Notes: a model not told the origin generated them from the letters alone. DNA of 64,000 nt from Sorex araneus (GCF_027595985.1 NC_073311.1:46141938-46205937), one strand, 5' to 3'; numbered from the stretch's first letter, positions 44,976 through 56,400 are shown. Made by a program: numbers and translations.

Positions 44976-45150
44976 GGGGGGAGGGGCAACGTGATCATAC
45001 AGCCAGTAGGGTGCTTGTCTTGCATGCAGCCACCCCATGTTCTTTCCCCAGCACCACATATGGCCCCCTGAGCCCTGCCTGAAGTGATTCCTGAGTGGGG
45101 AGCCAGGAGTAAACTCTGAGCACTGTCGGGCATGGCCCCTAAGCAAACAA
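44976..45150 (+). mobile_element. SOR SINE, diverged
   Basis: aacgtgatcatacagccagt ... gccaggagtaaactctgagc. Confidence 0.78.
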
Positions 45151-45232
45151 AAGAGTGGGAGATATTGAGAACTGGAGGGCTCTTGGGAAGATGTTGGCAG
45201 CCTTGCCCCTGTGAGGCCCTGGATTCTACTTC

Positions 45233-45235
<3 letters not shown>

Positions 45236-45290
<55 letters not shown>
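45236..45290. repeat. (AC)n microsatellite
   Basis: About 27 units. Confidence 0.95.
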
Positions 45291-45297
45291 CTTGTTG

Positions 45298-45408
45298 GGG
45301 CATAGAAGGTGGCTAATGGGGTTGGCCTTCAGGCTCTGCAAGTGGCAGTCCCAGGTTTGATCCCCACTGCCACATGACTCCTGGAGCACTGTGGGGAATG
45401 ACCCTGAT
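45298..45408 (+). mobile_element. SINE fragment, old
   Basis: cccaggtttgatccccactg ... ctcctggagcactgtgggga. Confidence 0.6.
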
Positions 45409-45504
45409 TGGTTGTTGGTTCTACTGAGGATTTTCTGCCACAAATACAAACTCACGTTTTGTGGATTCTCTGTTCCTATTTCTCTGGAGGGGCCCTTGAA
45501 AGAC

Positions 45505-45645
45505 CAGAGGGCTGGGACTGGAGAGATTAGTAGACAGGCAGCTGGCCTTGCAGGCAACCAGCTGGGGTTTGACTCCAGGTATCCCAGATGGGCCCCCAAG
45601 CAGCGCCGGGAGAGATCCTTGTGTGCAGAAAGCAGAGAGGCCCGG
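45505..45645 (+). mobile_element. SINE, old
   Basis: gggctgggactggagagatt ... gccgggagagatccttgtgt. Confidence 0.65.
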
Positions 45646-46304
45646 CTTTAACCAGCGGTCTCCGTCATTTCATAATCACACCCACGAGTTCCTGCCTGAG
45701 AGACTTCAGGCTTGACGTTCTCAGTAACCAGAACACAGCATTCTCCCTCGGACCTTGGCCCACAGCCACCAGGTGGGTTGAAGGATTTCTGCTCTCTGCT
45801 TTCACGAAAACCAGAGACGTTTTCGCTTACAAAGGTCGCTCCTGTAGTGCTCAGCTGAATCCATCAGCAACCGGAGCCAGCACCCAGGTCCTCTGGTGTT
45901 GGCCGCTTCAAAGGGAGGAAGAGCTGGAGTGAAGATGAAAGCATTCAGTTTTAAATAATGGAGACCTCGCTGCCCTGGATAGCAATCTGGGGGCCCTGGA
46001 ACAGTTTGTAATCAAAATGTGCAAACTAGCAAAGCATTCTGAGCACGAGACAGATAAAAGAGGGAGTGGGGGCTGAGCACAGGGGGAAGAGCACAGGCTG
46101 GACGCCCCGGGCCAGCTGGACAGAAGGCCACACTCCCTGCCCGGGCCCAGCCTTTGTTCCTGCTACTCTTCCCATCTGATGCGCTGCTATCTGAGTTTGA
46201 GACAGTGCTGCAGAAGGCGTCTCTGTTGGCTTCCTACTGCAAAGACTTCAGAGCACGCTTTTGAAAAATACTGCGAATTCTTTTGAAAAGATAGATACTT
46301 GCAG

Positions 46305-46480
46305 GGCCGGAGCGATAGCACAGCGGGGAGGGCATTTGCCTTGCACGCAGCCGACCCGGGTTCAATCCCCGGCATCCCATATGGGCCCCCAAGCACTGCC
46401 AGGAGCAATTCCTGAGTGCAAAGCCAGGAGTAACCCCTGAGCATCACTGGGTGTGACCCAAAAAGCAAAAAAAAAAAAAA
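46305..46480 (+). mobile_element. SOR SINE with TSD, young
   Basis: TSD atagatacttgcag at 46,291-46,304 and 46,481-46,494. Nearly identical to the copy at 768. Confidence 0.96.
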
Positions 46481-46749
46481 ATAGATACTTGCAGTCTAGT
46501 CTACCCTCATCCTATTTTGCTGAGGCAAAATCCTGGGACTGTGGTGGAGAAGAAGGAAAAGGTGAGTCTGCAGGGGGGTTGTAGCTTGGTCGAGATGTCC
46601 CATACGGGCCTCTTTGCCTGCGTGAGGCCCTTGATTCTACCCCCAACGCGGGGGGTGGTGGTGGAAATCAATGCAAACAAAAAATATCACCTTTGTGGGA
46701 CTGGTCCATGGTTGGGAGCTCGCCACGGTGAGGCAGCAGGGAGGAAGTT

Positions 46750-47112
46750 AGGATAGAGAAGGGACCCCTGTGGCAGTGATAGTTGGGAACGATCATTCCG
46801 AACAAGAACTGAGCGCTGGAAAGAGGTAAAGGGATGTAGATGATAACCTGTCAGTGCCTGTACTGCAAACCATAAAGCGCAGGAGGAGAGGTGGCCGGGT
46901 GGGGGAGGGGGTGGAGAGGAGTGCCTGCTGGCCAGGCGAGCTGGGCTGGGGGGTGGGGATGGGAAGGACACTGGCTAAATTGGTGGGAAGAAATGTCCAC
47001 TGGTGAAGGGATGGGTGTTGAGATATTGCATGACTGAAACCCAATCATGCACAACTTTGTAACTGTGCAATTCATGGGACTCAATTAAAACAAAAACTTT
47101 GATTAAAAAAGA
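46750..47112 (+). mobile_element. L1 3' UTR fragment
   Basis: tagagaagggacccctgtgg through gtgttgagatattgcatgac and aactttgtaactgtgcaatt; A-rich end. Confidence 0.87.
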
Positions 47113-47316
47113 AAAGTAATTATGCAATATGAGATGACACTCGACCTACCTCTGTGCTAATTTTCTTCTTTTTTTGGGGGGGGAGGGGGTTCAGCATAGA
47201 GGAGTTGGCTCACACGTAGCAGTGCTCAGAGGCTATATTTTTCCTCTCCCAGCTGTTTGACCTCTCACCCAGGATCCTCTGTGCATATTTTACCTCTTAC
47301 TAAAATACTAGGTTGT

Positions 47317-47500
47317 GGACCAGAAGTGATAGCACAGCGGGTGGGGCATTTATTTGCCTTGCATGCGACCCACCCAGGTTCAATCCCCAGCATCCCCTAG
47401 GGTCCCCCCAGCATCGCCGGGAGTGATTCCTGAGTGCAGAGCCACGAGCCCTGAGCACCGCCTGGGGAGGGCCCCTCCCCCACACCAAAAAGCAAAAACT
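47317..47500 (+). mobile_element. SOR SINE with imperfect TSD
   Basis: aaaatactaggttgt (47,302) / aaaaactaggctgt (47,501). Confidence 0.88.
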
Positions 47501-47552
47501 AAAAACTAGGCTGTTACATTGGATCGGCTGATAGGCAGCAAAATTCATTAAT

Positions 47553-47705
47553 TTTTATTTTTAGGCCACACGTAGCTGTACTCGGGGTTGATTCCCGGCT
47601 CTGTGCTCAGGGCTGGTTCCTGGCAGGGCTAAGGGACTATATGGGGGTGCTGGGGATTAACCTAGGGCCATCACGATCAAGACGAGCACCCACCCTCGTC
47701 AGTAT
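47553..47705 (-). mobile_element. SINE, old
   Basis: ttaggccacacgtagctgta ... gggtgctggggattaaccta. Confidence 0.65.
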
Positions 47706-47800
47706 TGCTCGTGATATGGATGAGAATTTGATGATATAATTTGTGTCATACCACAGATGGGCACTTGCAAATGATGTCTTGTATTCGAAACAAAGTTCTA

Positions 47801-47802
<2 letters not shown>

Positions 47803-47846
<44 letters not shown>
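47803..47846. repeat. (GT)n microsatellite
   Basis: About 22 units. Confidence 0.95.
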
Positions 47847-47848
<2 letters not shown>

Positions 47849-47956
47849 GTCAAATAGCTTCATCTAGGAAAACATAAGGAGAGTCAGAGAGGAAGTACAC
47901 ATCAGGATTGTGATGTAGGCAGCAGAGAACGCAACCAACGTCAATCTTTACACAAA

Positions 47957-48045
47957 TACAGGGCCCAGAATAGGACTCAGTGTTAGAGGCTAACCTTACA
48001 CATATGAGAGCCTGGATTCGATCCCTGGCAGTACAAAATAATAAC
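47957..48045 (+). mobile_element. tRNA-like SINE fragment
   Basis: ataggactcagtgttagagg ... gcctggattcgatccctggc keeps A- and B-box spacing. Confidence 0.45.
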
Positions 48046-48326
48046 AAGGACGGCAAATATGGTAATCAGAAACATTTTTCTAAGTGCTAGCAGGAGGCTA
48101 GGATATAGCTCTGTGACTTAGACCTCGTGCCTTAGAAGGGTGAAAGAGTGGAGTTGTGAATTTGAACGCTACATCCTTTCCCTTTCCCTCTCCCCTCCTA
48201 CACTCCGACCCCCGCAGAGCCAGCACAGGTGACAAGTGACATCCTTAGACATCTCTGTGACTTCAGCTTGACGGCAGAGCGGACTGGGGTGCCCAGGGCC
48301 ACAACAGATTTCCAGCCACTCTGTGG

Positions 48327-48462
<136 letters not shown>

Positions 48463-48589
48463 GTACCACTACCACAATGAAAGGACATGACCCTCAGGGA
48501 GCACCGCTGAGAGGGGCGAGTGACCGTGGCCAGGAAGCGTGACCCTTGGCAAACACTGACTGATTGAGCCCTGCTAAAGAATGTGACAG

Positions 48590-48762
48590 TGGGCCCTCGA
48601 GATGGTATATGGCGCTTGCCTCACATGCAGTCAACCCTGGCTCAAGCCCCCCAAACTGCAAATGCTCCCCTGAGCATCAGCAGGAATGATCCCTGAGCAC
48701 AGGACTAGGAATAAACCTGGGTGTGAGCACCGCTGGATGTGACCCAAATCCCAAAACAAAGC
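48590..48762 (+). mobile_element. SOR SINE, diverged
   Basis: tatggcgcttgcctcacatg ... caccgctggatgtgacccaa. Confidence 0.78.
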
Positions 48763-49059
48763 AAAAACAAGAAAGTGACTCCCCCTGGTCCCCACTAGAG
48801 AGCATGTATGTGGATGGTCGCCCTAACTAGAGGAGAGTGACTCTCATGAGGCACCGCAAATGAGCCCGTGAGCACAGTCTGAGGAGCAGCCACTGGCAAA
48901 CATGACGGTTAAGTGTGTAAACACATACTGGGACATGGAGAAGGCGGGGGGCAGGTATAACAAGTAAATCAATAATTCCAGCAGAGGGGGCAGATCAAGG
49001 AAAGCTACACGGTTAAGATAAACTTTCTTCCAAACACTGGGCAATTATGAGTAAAAGCC

Positions 49060-49380
49060 AGCTTCCCTCCACCCTCCGCCCCCATGAAATTTTACCTGGC
49101 TAGGAAACAAAGCCTGGCTTTGACACAGTCTTTGCTTTTATCCATAAGATTATAAATAGATTAATTAAGAGGTTAACCGAAATAAATCTGCGACATAATG
49201 ACACCGTCATTTTCAGCATTTGCTAGACATCTCTCTAGAGATAAATAGTTTTGATTTGCAAAAATTGGGTAATTAAATCAAGTAGCTAATTGTTCCTAAG
49301 GGCCTGGGCGCCAGGTAATAGCAATTTGAAAAGTTACCAGAATAAATAATCAGTTTGATTAGGCTGCTACAGAGGGTGGG
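49060..49380. promoter_or_regulatory. Candidate conserved noncoding element
   Basis: Repeat-free, with TAATTA/AATTAAA homeodomain-type cores (49,160; 49,271), gagataaat and a CCTGGGCGCCAGG palindrome at 49,303-49,315. Enhancer-like by content only. Confidence 0.3.
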
Positions 49381-49734
49381 GGGAGGGAAAGAAAGAAAGA
49401 AAGAAACGAACAAAAAACCCATGTGTCTGGAAGAGTGAAAATTATGTTTGAGTAAAACCTTAAACAATCATTACCATTATTGCAGCAGACACTGGGAGTG
49501 CCTCTCTCATTTCCTTTGTGCTCAGAGGCTATTCTAGTGGGGGGAGGGCTCCCCTTTCTGCAGAAGATGAACCCATTCTCTCCTCTCCTCCCGTTGCACA
49601 AACAATATCCCCACCTCCACCCTGCCCCAGAGGTGAACCTAGACTGACCTCAGTTAATTGGATAACATCATTCCCCTTGTCTCAACTGGTCTCGGTGAAT
49701 CAGTTAATTTTGTATTTGGCATAAAATCTACCTT

Positions 49735-49885
49735 TTCCTTTTTGGGGGGTGTGGGGGTTGGGACTACACCCAGTGATGCTCAGGGCTTCGTGCTCAGGGA
49801 TCACTCCTAGAGGTGCCAAGGGAACCATGTGCAGTGCTAGGGATTAGACTTGGGTCAGCCCTGTGTAAGGCAAGCATCTGGCTCT
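49735..49885 (-). mobile_element. SINE, old
   Basis: gggactacacccagtgatgc ... gggattagacttgggtcagc. Confidence 0.75.
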
Positions 49886-50142
49886 AGGTTGGAAAGATTC
49901 TTTTCATTTTCTTGAGACTTTCATGGTAACACTTCAATAGCAATCAATTCTCTCATGATTAGAGCTTCCTCATTATAATAACTAGATTATATTCGTTCGC
50001 CAAGTGTCATATATTTCGTTTTGTAAGTATATTCAAATTCGACAACTCTTCTTTACAAACTTTCCTATATAAAACAATACAACACAAAGTAGGTATTTGC
50101 CCTATGCTAGATTTAGCTGATTGCTTCTTGGAGTAGCTTAGG

Positions 50143-50308
50143 TATTTGGGTTTGGTTTGGGGCCATAACCTGCGATGCTCGGGATTACTCCTGACTCTGT
50201 GCTCAGGGATCACTTTTGGGGGTGACTTGGGGGACAGCACGTAGAGTATAGGCTCAAACCTGGGTTGGCCACTTGCAAGGCAAGCACCCTGTGTTCTGTA
50301 CCACTGGA
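50143..50308 (-). mobile_element. SOR SINE, diverged
   Basis: ggggccataacctgcgatgc ... ctgtaccactggagcc. Confidence 0.8.
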
Positions 50309-50326
50309 GCCAGAGTAACATCTTTT

Positions 50327-50631
50327 TAAATTTTTTTATTTATTATTATTTTTTAATTTTATTTATTTTTTAATTAGTGAGTCACAGTGAGGGTACAGTT
50401 ACAGATTCACACATTTTTCGGGCTTGTTTTTCCCTCATGCAATGTTTGAGAGCCCATCCCTCCACCAGTGTCCATTCTCCACCACCAATGAACCCAGTAT
50501 TCCTCCCACCCCCAATCCCATCCCCCCACCCCACCCTGCCTTTGTAGCGGGGCATTCCAATTTGATATCTCTCTTTCCTTTTGGGTGTTGTGGTTCCAAA
50601 TAGGGGTATTGAGTGGCCATTCTGTTCAGTC
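50327..50631 (-). mobile_element. 5'-truncated L1 3' UTR with 18-bp TSD
   Basis: TSD gccagagtaacatctttt at 50,309-50,326 and 50,632-50,649. The poly(T) side is on the left. It inserted beside an older reverse SINE. Confidence 0.93.
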
Positions 50632-50716
50632 GCCAGAGTAACATCTTTTATACCACTATTTAGCTTGTGTCCCATGAAATGATGTTTTAGATGTTTTAGA
50701 ACTAAATGTTTATTTT

Positions 50717-50910
50717 AAGAAAAGATTTTTCTGAGCCAGAGTGATAGTACAGTGGGTAGGGTGCTTGCCTTGCACTTGGTCAATTGGCATTCAGTCCCCA
50801 GCATTCCTTATGGTCCCCAGAGCCTGCCTGGACTGATCTCTGAGCACAGAGCCAAGAGTAAACCCTGATCACTGCCAGGTGTAGCCCCCAAACAACAACA
50901 ACAACAAAAG
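50717..50910 (+). mobile_element. SOR SINE, diverged
   Basis: agagtgatagtacagtgggt ... tgccaggtgtagcccccaaa, (CAA)n tail. Confidence 0.87.
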
Positions 50911-51215
50911 AATTTTTCTCTGTCACTTTCCTTTTTGGTACTAGGGAAATATTATAAACTGAAGATTTCTGGAATATTATACATTTTCAAATTTTTCAAA
51001 TATAAAAAATTTTCAAATTTACTTGCATAAAATTACACAAAACAGTTTTTCTATCTTTTCTTGTCTTCTCTGATTTTAGAGTTATCGTTCCATTAGCATT
51101 AATTGATTTTATCCCCCACCTCCTAGTTTGATTTATATTATTTATTTATTCAGTAAAGCAAGATAGTTTTTATTGGATGAGACTTAGAAGTATATGAGGG
51201 AAAAGAAAGAGAGGA

Positions 51216-51390
51216 GGGGCTGGAGAGATAGTAGAGCAGGTAGGGCGCTTGGCTTGCACGCTACCCACCCAGGTTCAATCCCCGGCATCCCATAGGGTTC
51301 TCCGAGCCCCACCAGAAATAATTCCTGAGTGCAGAACCAGGAGTAACCCCTGAGCATTGTTGGGTGTGACCCAAAGAAGAAAGAAAAGAG
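51216..51390 (+). mobile_element. SOR SINE
   Basis: ggggctggagagatagtaga ... cattgttgggtgtgacccaa. Confidence 0.92.
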
Positions 51391-51589
51391 AGGAAGTACA
51401 TGTTCAGGAGAGATCACAGAATTCTTTAGAATGGAAAAAAGCAGCAAGAAGACTGAGACAAATAAGTGAGCTACATGTTCAAGGGAGAATATGGGCTTGA
51501 AGAGCATGCCAGCTTATGTCAATTAAAGTTTTGTCTATTTTATTTACTTTTAAAATTAATTAGATGTCTTTACATCTTCACTTTCCAAT

Positions 51590-51790
51590 TTCTCCTGAAT
51601 ATAAGAATTGCTTCATTGTGTAGCTTCACAGTTTTGGGTTGAAGACTCTTTATTTTCTAACGCTATTGAGTTGTGGTCATAGAGAACCATTAAGGTAGTT
51701 TGTACTTTTGGAATATGTTGCCATTGTCTTTATGGCTTGTGCTCTGTCGATTTTGTGGGTTTCCCACATGACTTGAGAAGGCTTACTCTT
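51590..51790 (-). mobile_element. Old L1 ORF2 fragment
   Basis: gttgtggtcatagagaacca ... ggaatatgttgccattgtct ... acttgagaaggcttactctt fits a decayed reverse L1 ORF2 segment. Confidence 0.55.
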
Positions 51791-52437
51791 CATCCTCGGG
51801 GTCCAGTTTGATTTGGTCCATATGGACAGCTGGAGAACTGGAGATCAAGCCAGTGCTTTGAGACCAGAAACTCAGACCCCAAGTCAAACTGGACCAGCTG
51901 GGAAACTGAGGGCTCTTGAGTCAGGTCAGGTAAGGAGGGCATCCCCAGGGATCCACATCCCCCCAGGGATATACAGCTGGTCATCGAGAACAACCGGGGC
52001 ACCTAAAACACAGGTAACACCTTTGCTGCTGCCCTGTGTCTGCATCAGGAGACCAGTGGTCAGCCGAGATGGGACTTGCAGAATGTCAACAGGGAGGAAA
52101 GATGGATGGAGAGCAGTCATACTGAGACTTCGAGAGTAGACAGGGAGAAGGAAGCCAAATGGGTTTACAAGAAGGCAACTGAGGGTCCCATGAAAGCAGA
52201 AAACCAAAAGCTGGATTAAATCACCAATGTGGGAGCTTCGTGGTTGTGGAAAGTGGACTGGATTGGTGTTTTAAATGTATAAATCATGTGGCTCCAGCTG
52301 GTTAGCCAGGGACTTCTGAGAAGTACAAATAATTAAAGCCAAATAAATTCCTTTTCACAATAATTATCTAAAGTAAATAGAAATTTTATGTGTGCAGTTG
52401 CTCAGAATGTTCCCTTTATTTTAAAATTTTGTTGATT

Positions 52438-52605
52438 TGTATTTTTTTGCCACACCTAGCAATACTCAACAGTCACTCCTGGCTCTGAACTCAGGAATTA
52501 CTCTTGGAGGCATTTGGAGGACCATACGGGATTCCTGAGATGGAACCTGGGTCAGCTGCATGGAAGGCAAATGCCCGCACTACCCATTGTACTATCCCTC
52601 CAGTC
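52438..52605 (-). mobile_element. SOR SINE, diverged
   Basis: tttgccacacctagcaatac ... tgtactatccctccagtcc. Confidence 0.85.
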
Positions 52606-52682
52606 CAGAATGCTCCCTTTATTATCCATTTGATTTGTGTAGTATCAGTGGCAAACCTCCCTTTGCATTTTGTCCATTTGTT

Positions 52683-52845
52683 TTGGTTTGGGGGTCACAC
52701 CCGCAGTGCTCCGGGCTTACTCTTGGCTCTACACTTAGGAGTCATTGCTGGTGAGGCTCAGAAGACCATTTGGGGTGTCCTGGTTCGAACCAAGAAAACT
52801 GTGCAGGTCAAACGCCCTACCCACCATACTCCAGCACCTCCCTTT
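52683..52845 (-). mobile_element. SOR SINE, diverged
   Basis: gtttgggggtcacacccgca ... ccaccatactccagcacc. Confidence 0.83.
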
Positions 52846-52854
52846 TCATTTATG

Positions 52855-53215
52855 GAATTAATAATTTTGTGTTATATAAATTTTCATGATTAACCCTGAG
52901 TAGAGTTATATCAATTTTATTGATTTTCCCCCCAAATAACCAGCTTTCAGTTTTATGGATTTATAAAGTATGTTTGTTTCTTAGTTTACTGCTTTCTGCT
53001 CTTTTTCCTCCTTCTACTTGATTTTCAATTAATTATTTTCTTGTCATTAGCTGAATGTAGATGTTTAGATCAATTGGAAACCATTTAACCTGTTAGCATT
53101 TAACATGATTATTTTACTCTTTGTGCTGCTCTAGTTGCACTGCATATAGTCCACTATTTTCCAGTTTTGTTTTAGCTTTGTCCAATTTAAATCTCCCTGT
53201 TGCTGATCAAGCAAT
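52855..53215 (-). mobile_element. Old L1 ORF2 fragment
   Basis: tttattgattttccccccaa ... ccagctttcagttttatgga ... ttctacttgattttcaatta is the reverse of the L1 kkpagf-type region. Confidence 0.65.
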
Positions 53216-53239
53216 TCCAGAAAGGTTGGTTTAATATGA

Positions 53240-53395
53240 CTTTTGGGAGGAGACCAGATGGGACACTTGTTTTGCATGCAGTAGTAAACATCCCGTGTGG
53301 GCAACATCCCATACAGTCCTTCAAACATTGCCGGGAGTGAGCCCTGAGGGCAGAGCCAAGAGTAACCCGAGCATCACCTGGCATAGCCTGGAAAT
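53240..53395 (+). mobile_element. SINE variant with catcccatacagtccttcaa
   Basis: The distal motif caacatcccatacagtcctt is shared with 55,615-55,710 but absent from other copies. Confidence 0.6.
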
Positions 53396-53494
53396 AAAAA
53401 AATAAATTACTGTTGGGAGGTACTGAGACTGTGATTAGACTAGGTGTTAAGTTGGCTTGGTGGGAGCAACGTGAAAGACTCCATTTTCTCTGGT

Positions 53495-53628
53495 TTGGGG
53501 GGGCACACTCAGTGGTGCTTAGTGCTTACCCTTTACTCTGTGCTCCGAAATCATTCCCTGCAGTGCTCAGGGAACCATATTTGATGCCTGGTCTCAGCCA
53601 TTGCTGGCTTCGAGCAAGGTTCACTGTA
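53495..53628 (-). mobile_element. SINE, diverged, cut by type-B SINE
   Basis: ggggcacactcagtggtgct ... gcctggtctcagccattgct. Confidence 0.7.
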
Positions 53629-53918
53629 TCACTGTCATCCTGTCGTTCATCGATTTGCTCGAGCGGGCACCAGTAACATCTCCATCCGTCCCTGTTGCAT
53701 GTTAGTGTATCACGATGGCATATTGGGGGCTCTTTCAGGGTCAGGGGAATAAGGACCGTCATTGTTACTGTTTTGGGCATATCGAGTACGCCACAGGTAG
53801 CTTGCCAGGCTCTGCCATGGGGGAGGGATACTCTTAGTAGCTTGCTGAGCTCTCTGAGAGGGACGGAGGAATCATACCTGGGTCGGCCGCATGCAAGGCA
53901 AATGCCCTACCCGCTGTA
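53629..53918 (-). mobile_element. Type-B long SINE variant
   Basis: The extra block appears in reverse (tctttcagggtcaggggaat). It cuts the NPM1 pseudogene on its right. Confidence 0.82.
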
Positions 53919-54263
53919 CAAAGACTGAGTTGCATGTTATTGCAGCAGTAGTGATGAATTAGGAAGCGATACAATCAAAGCTACGTCTTTGAAAAAACGG
54001 CTGGACAGCCAGTGTTTCTCCTGGGGTCTTTGAGATAACACCTCTGTGGTTCTACTTTTTAAAGTGTGATTCGGGCAGACATTGATGAACATCAACCCCA
54101 GCTTCCTCTCTAGAGGAAGACTCAGAGTCAGAAGAGAAAGAGGAAGAGGAGGTGAGACTCTGAAGCGCGTCTGGAAAGTGTTTGGCCCCTGGGATTGGCA
54201 GCAAAGTTCCTCAGGAGAAAAGTAAAGCTTGCTGCTGATGGAGATGAAGACTATGATGGTGAA

Positions 54264-54311
<48 letters not shown>

Positions 54312-54365
54312 AAAGAGGAAGAGGAGGAAGCTGAAGAAAACAGTGGTACAAGCCATAATGCCAAC
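53919..54365 (+). pseudogene. NPM1 (nucleophosmin) processed pseudogene fragment
   Basis: Translation in shifting frames follows nucleophosmin from the AKDELHIVEAEAMNYEG region (acaaagactgagttgcatg). It continues through FEITP-VV-LKC-SG, the first acidic stretch (EEDSESEEKEEEE), GSKVPQ-KVKLAAD, and the second acidic stretch, which here is a pure (GAT)n run at 54,262-54,311. Introns of the parent gene are absent, so it is retrocopied. Stops and frameshifts rule out function. The 5' part is cut by a type-B SINE and the 3' part runs into an L1 tail. NPM1 itself is a nucleolar chaperone. Confidence 0.82.
54262..54311 (+). repeat. (GAT)n expansion in NPM1 pseudogene
   Basis: About 16 GAT units, coding poly-Asp in the parental frame. 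Confidence 0.92.
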
Positions 54366-54808
54366 AGGACAGAGAGAGAGTAAGAGAGAGAAAGAGAGAG
54401 AGTGAGAGAGAGAGTGAGAGAGAGAAAGAGAGAAAGAAAGAGAGCGAAACAGAGAGAGTGAGAGAGAGTAGAGAGAATGAGAGAGAGAAAGAGAGAGCAA
54501 AAGAGAGAAAGAAAGAGTGAAAGAGAGTGAGAGAGAAAGAGAGAGCGAAACAGAGAGAGTGAGAGAAATAGAAAGAGAGAGAGTGAGAGAGAGTAGAGAG
54601 AGAGTGAGAGAGAGAGAGAGAGAAAGAGTGAGAGATGAAAAGTGCCTGCCATGCTGGGGGTGGGTGGGAGAGAAACTGGGGACATTGTGGTGGGAAATGT
54701 ACACTGGTGAAAGGATGGGTGTTGGAACATTGTATACTGAAACCTAATTACAAACAACTTTTGAACTGTATATCTCATGGTGATTCAATAAAAAAGAAAG
54801 AAAGAAAG
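54366..54808 (+). mobile_element. L1 3' UTR tail with expanded GA tract
   Basis: About 270 bp of imperfect (GA)n, then ggaaactggggacattgtgg, gtgttggaacattgtatact and a (GAAA)n end. Confidence 0.87.
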
Positions 54809-54822
54809 AAAGAAATCTGTAT

Positions 54823-55005
54823 GGGGCTGGAGCAATAGTCCAGTGGGCAGGAATCTTGCCTTACACACAGCCAACCAAGGTTGGATCCCCCGCATCCCAT
54901 ATGGTTCCCCCAGCACCATCAGGACTGATTTGTGAGTGCAGAGCCAGCGGTAACCCTTGAGCATCACCTGGTGTGGCCCCCAAACAAAAACAAAACAAAA
55001 CAAAT
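54823..55005 (+). mobile_element. SOR SINE
   Basis: ggggctggagcaatagtcca ... cctggtgtggcccccaaaca, (CAAAA)n tail. Confidence 0.9.
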
Positions 55006-55443
55006 CTATATGAGAAGGTACAGCCAAAAATGAACAAAAATAAACCAGAATGAAAAGACTTAAAACCATCGATTCCAAGATCAAAATCCTTAACAAAACA
55101 AAGAAACAAAACAAAACAACCTCTTAAAACATTAAAAGATCCCAGTTCTGTAGAAGACATGAAAGTAAAGGTGCAAGCAAGTATTTGAAAAAGCACACTG
55201 AACAATCCTGGGCACTACTGATAAATTAAGCCCACAGATGAGGAAAGGCAAATATAACCCCTACTGAATCCTACTAAGTGTAGGAAGTCTTCTATTTACT
55301 CTGTCCTTTTTCTTCTTGGCCACCTTCCTATCCACGTCTCCTTCAAGTTTTGTTGTTGTTGGTGGTGGTGGTTGGTTGGCTTATTGCAGAATTTCTTTCT
55401 GATCAAGAAATTTCAGAATGATTCCTTTAAGATTACTTTCGAG

Positions 55444-55614
55444 GGGCTGGAGCGATACCACAGGGGATAGGGCTTTTGCCTTGCATGCAGCCTACCATGT
55501 TCGATTCCCAGCATCCCATATGGTCCCCTAGCACTGCCAGGAGTAATTCCTGAGTGTAGAGCCAAGAGTAATCCCTGTGCATCACCGGATGTGACCCCAA
55601 AAAAGCAAAAAAAA
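55444..55614 (+). mobile_element. SOR SINE with TSD
   Basis: attactttcgag (55,432) / attacttttgag (55,615). Confidence 0.92.
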
Positions 55615-55715
55615 ATTACTTTTGAGAGGAGGCCTGGTAGGGCACTTGCTTTGCATGCAACGGTTAGCATCCCATATGGTCAACGTCCCATACAGTCCTT
55701 CAAGGATTGCCACTA
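55615..55715 (+). mobile_element. SINE variant fragment
   Basis: ctttgcatgcaacggttagc, caacgtcccatacagtcctt; relative of 53,240. Confidence 0.55.
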
Positions 55716-55794
55716 ATAGACACTTGACTTAGCCTGGACACATCTAACTTAGGAAAGGAGACCCCTAAAAGAGTTGACCTGATCAACAAATCGC

Positions 55795-56400
55795 TTTAAC
55801 TCTCTGAATTTTACAGAGATAAACAGCCTAAATTTAAAATGGGCAATGGATCTGTTCTTGTTTGTTGTGTGTGTGTGTACCTTACACACACACACAACAA
55901 ACACAGAACTTGCACACAGAACTCGAGGGGTTGGAACTCCTAATTACAAGCTGCATGCAGGCATTCTAACCCTGGCAGCCATTTCTCTCTGCCCTGAACA
56001 ATGGGTTTGAGTAGACATTCTCAAAGGAAGAAATATAAACGACCGATAAATATTCAAAAAGATGTTCAGGATCATTAATCTTTAGAGATAGGCGAATCAA
56101 ATATCTACAATACAATATCACCTCTCACTTGTTAGGATGATCATATGCAAAAGAAAAAAAGAAACAAATAATGTTAGTAGGTTGTGGAGAAACAAGGACT
56201 CTTAGCACTGCTGGCAGGAATGTGCAGTCAGCATGGAAGGTCTTAAAAAATGAAAAGTAGATTTGCAGTACAATTTAGTAACTATGCTTCTAGGAATGAA
56301 TCCAATACTGAATACAGCGGGATCTCAAAGAGATATTTGCATTCCACATTCATTGCCGCATTCTTCACAAGAGTTGAGAGGAGGATGTCACTCAAACCTC
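55795..56400 (+). mobile_element. Old eutherian L1 ORF2 3' portion, interrupted
   Basis: aaaatgggcaatggatctg, then an inserted segment 55,858-55,995, then gacattctcaaaggaagaaa, caaaaagatgttcaggatca, ggttgtggagaaacaaggac and gggatctcaaagagatattt. These are hallmarks of the end of mammalian L1 ORF2. Confidence 0.85.
55859..55903. repeat. 21-bp perfect inverted repeat (GT/AC)
   Basis: tgtttgttgtgtgtgtgtgt(a) at 55,859-55,879 pairs exactly with 55,883-55,903 across a 3-nt loop. Confidence 0.93.

Noticed and set aside
54195..54383. Functional acidic protein gene
   Set aside because: It matches the acidic part of NPM1 out of context, with upstream stops and frameshifts; it is a processed pseudogene.
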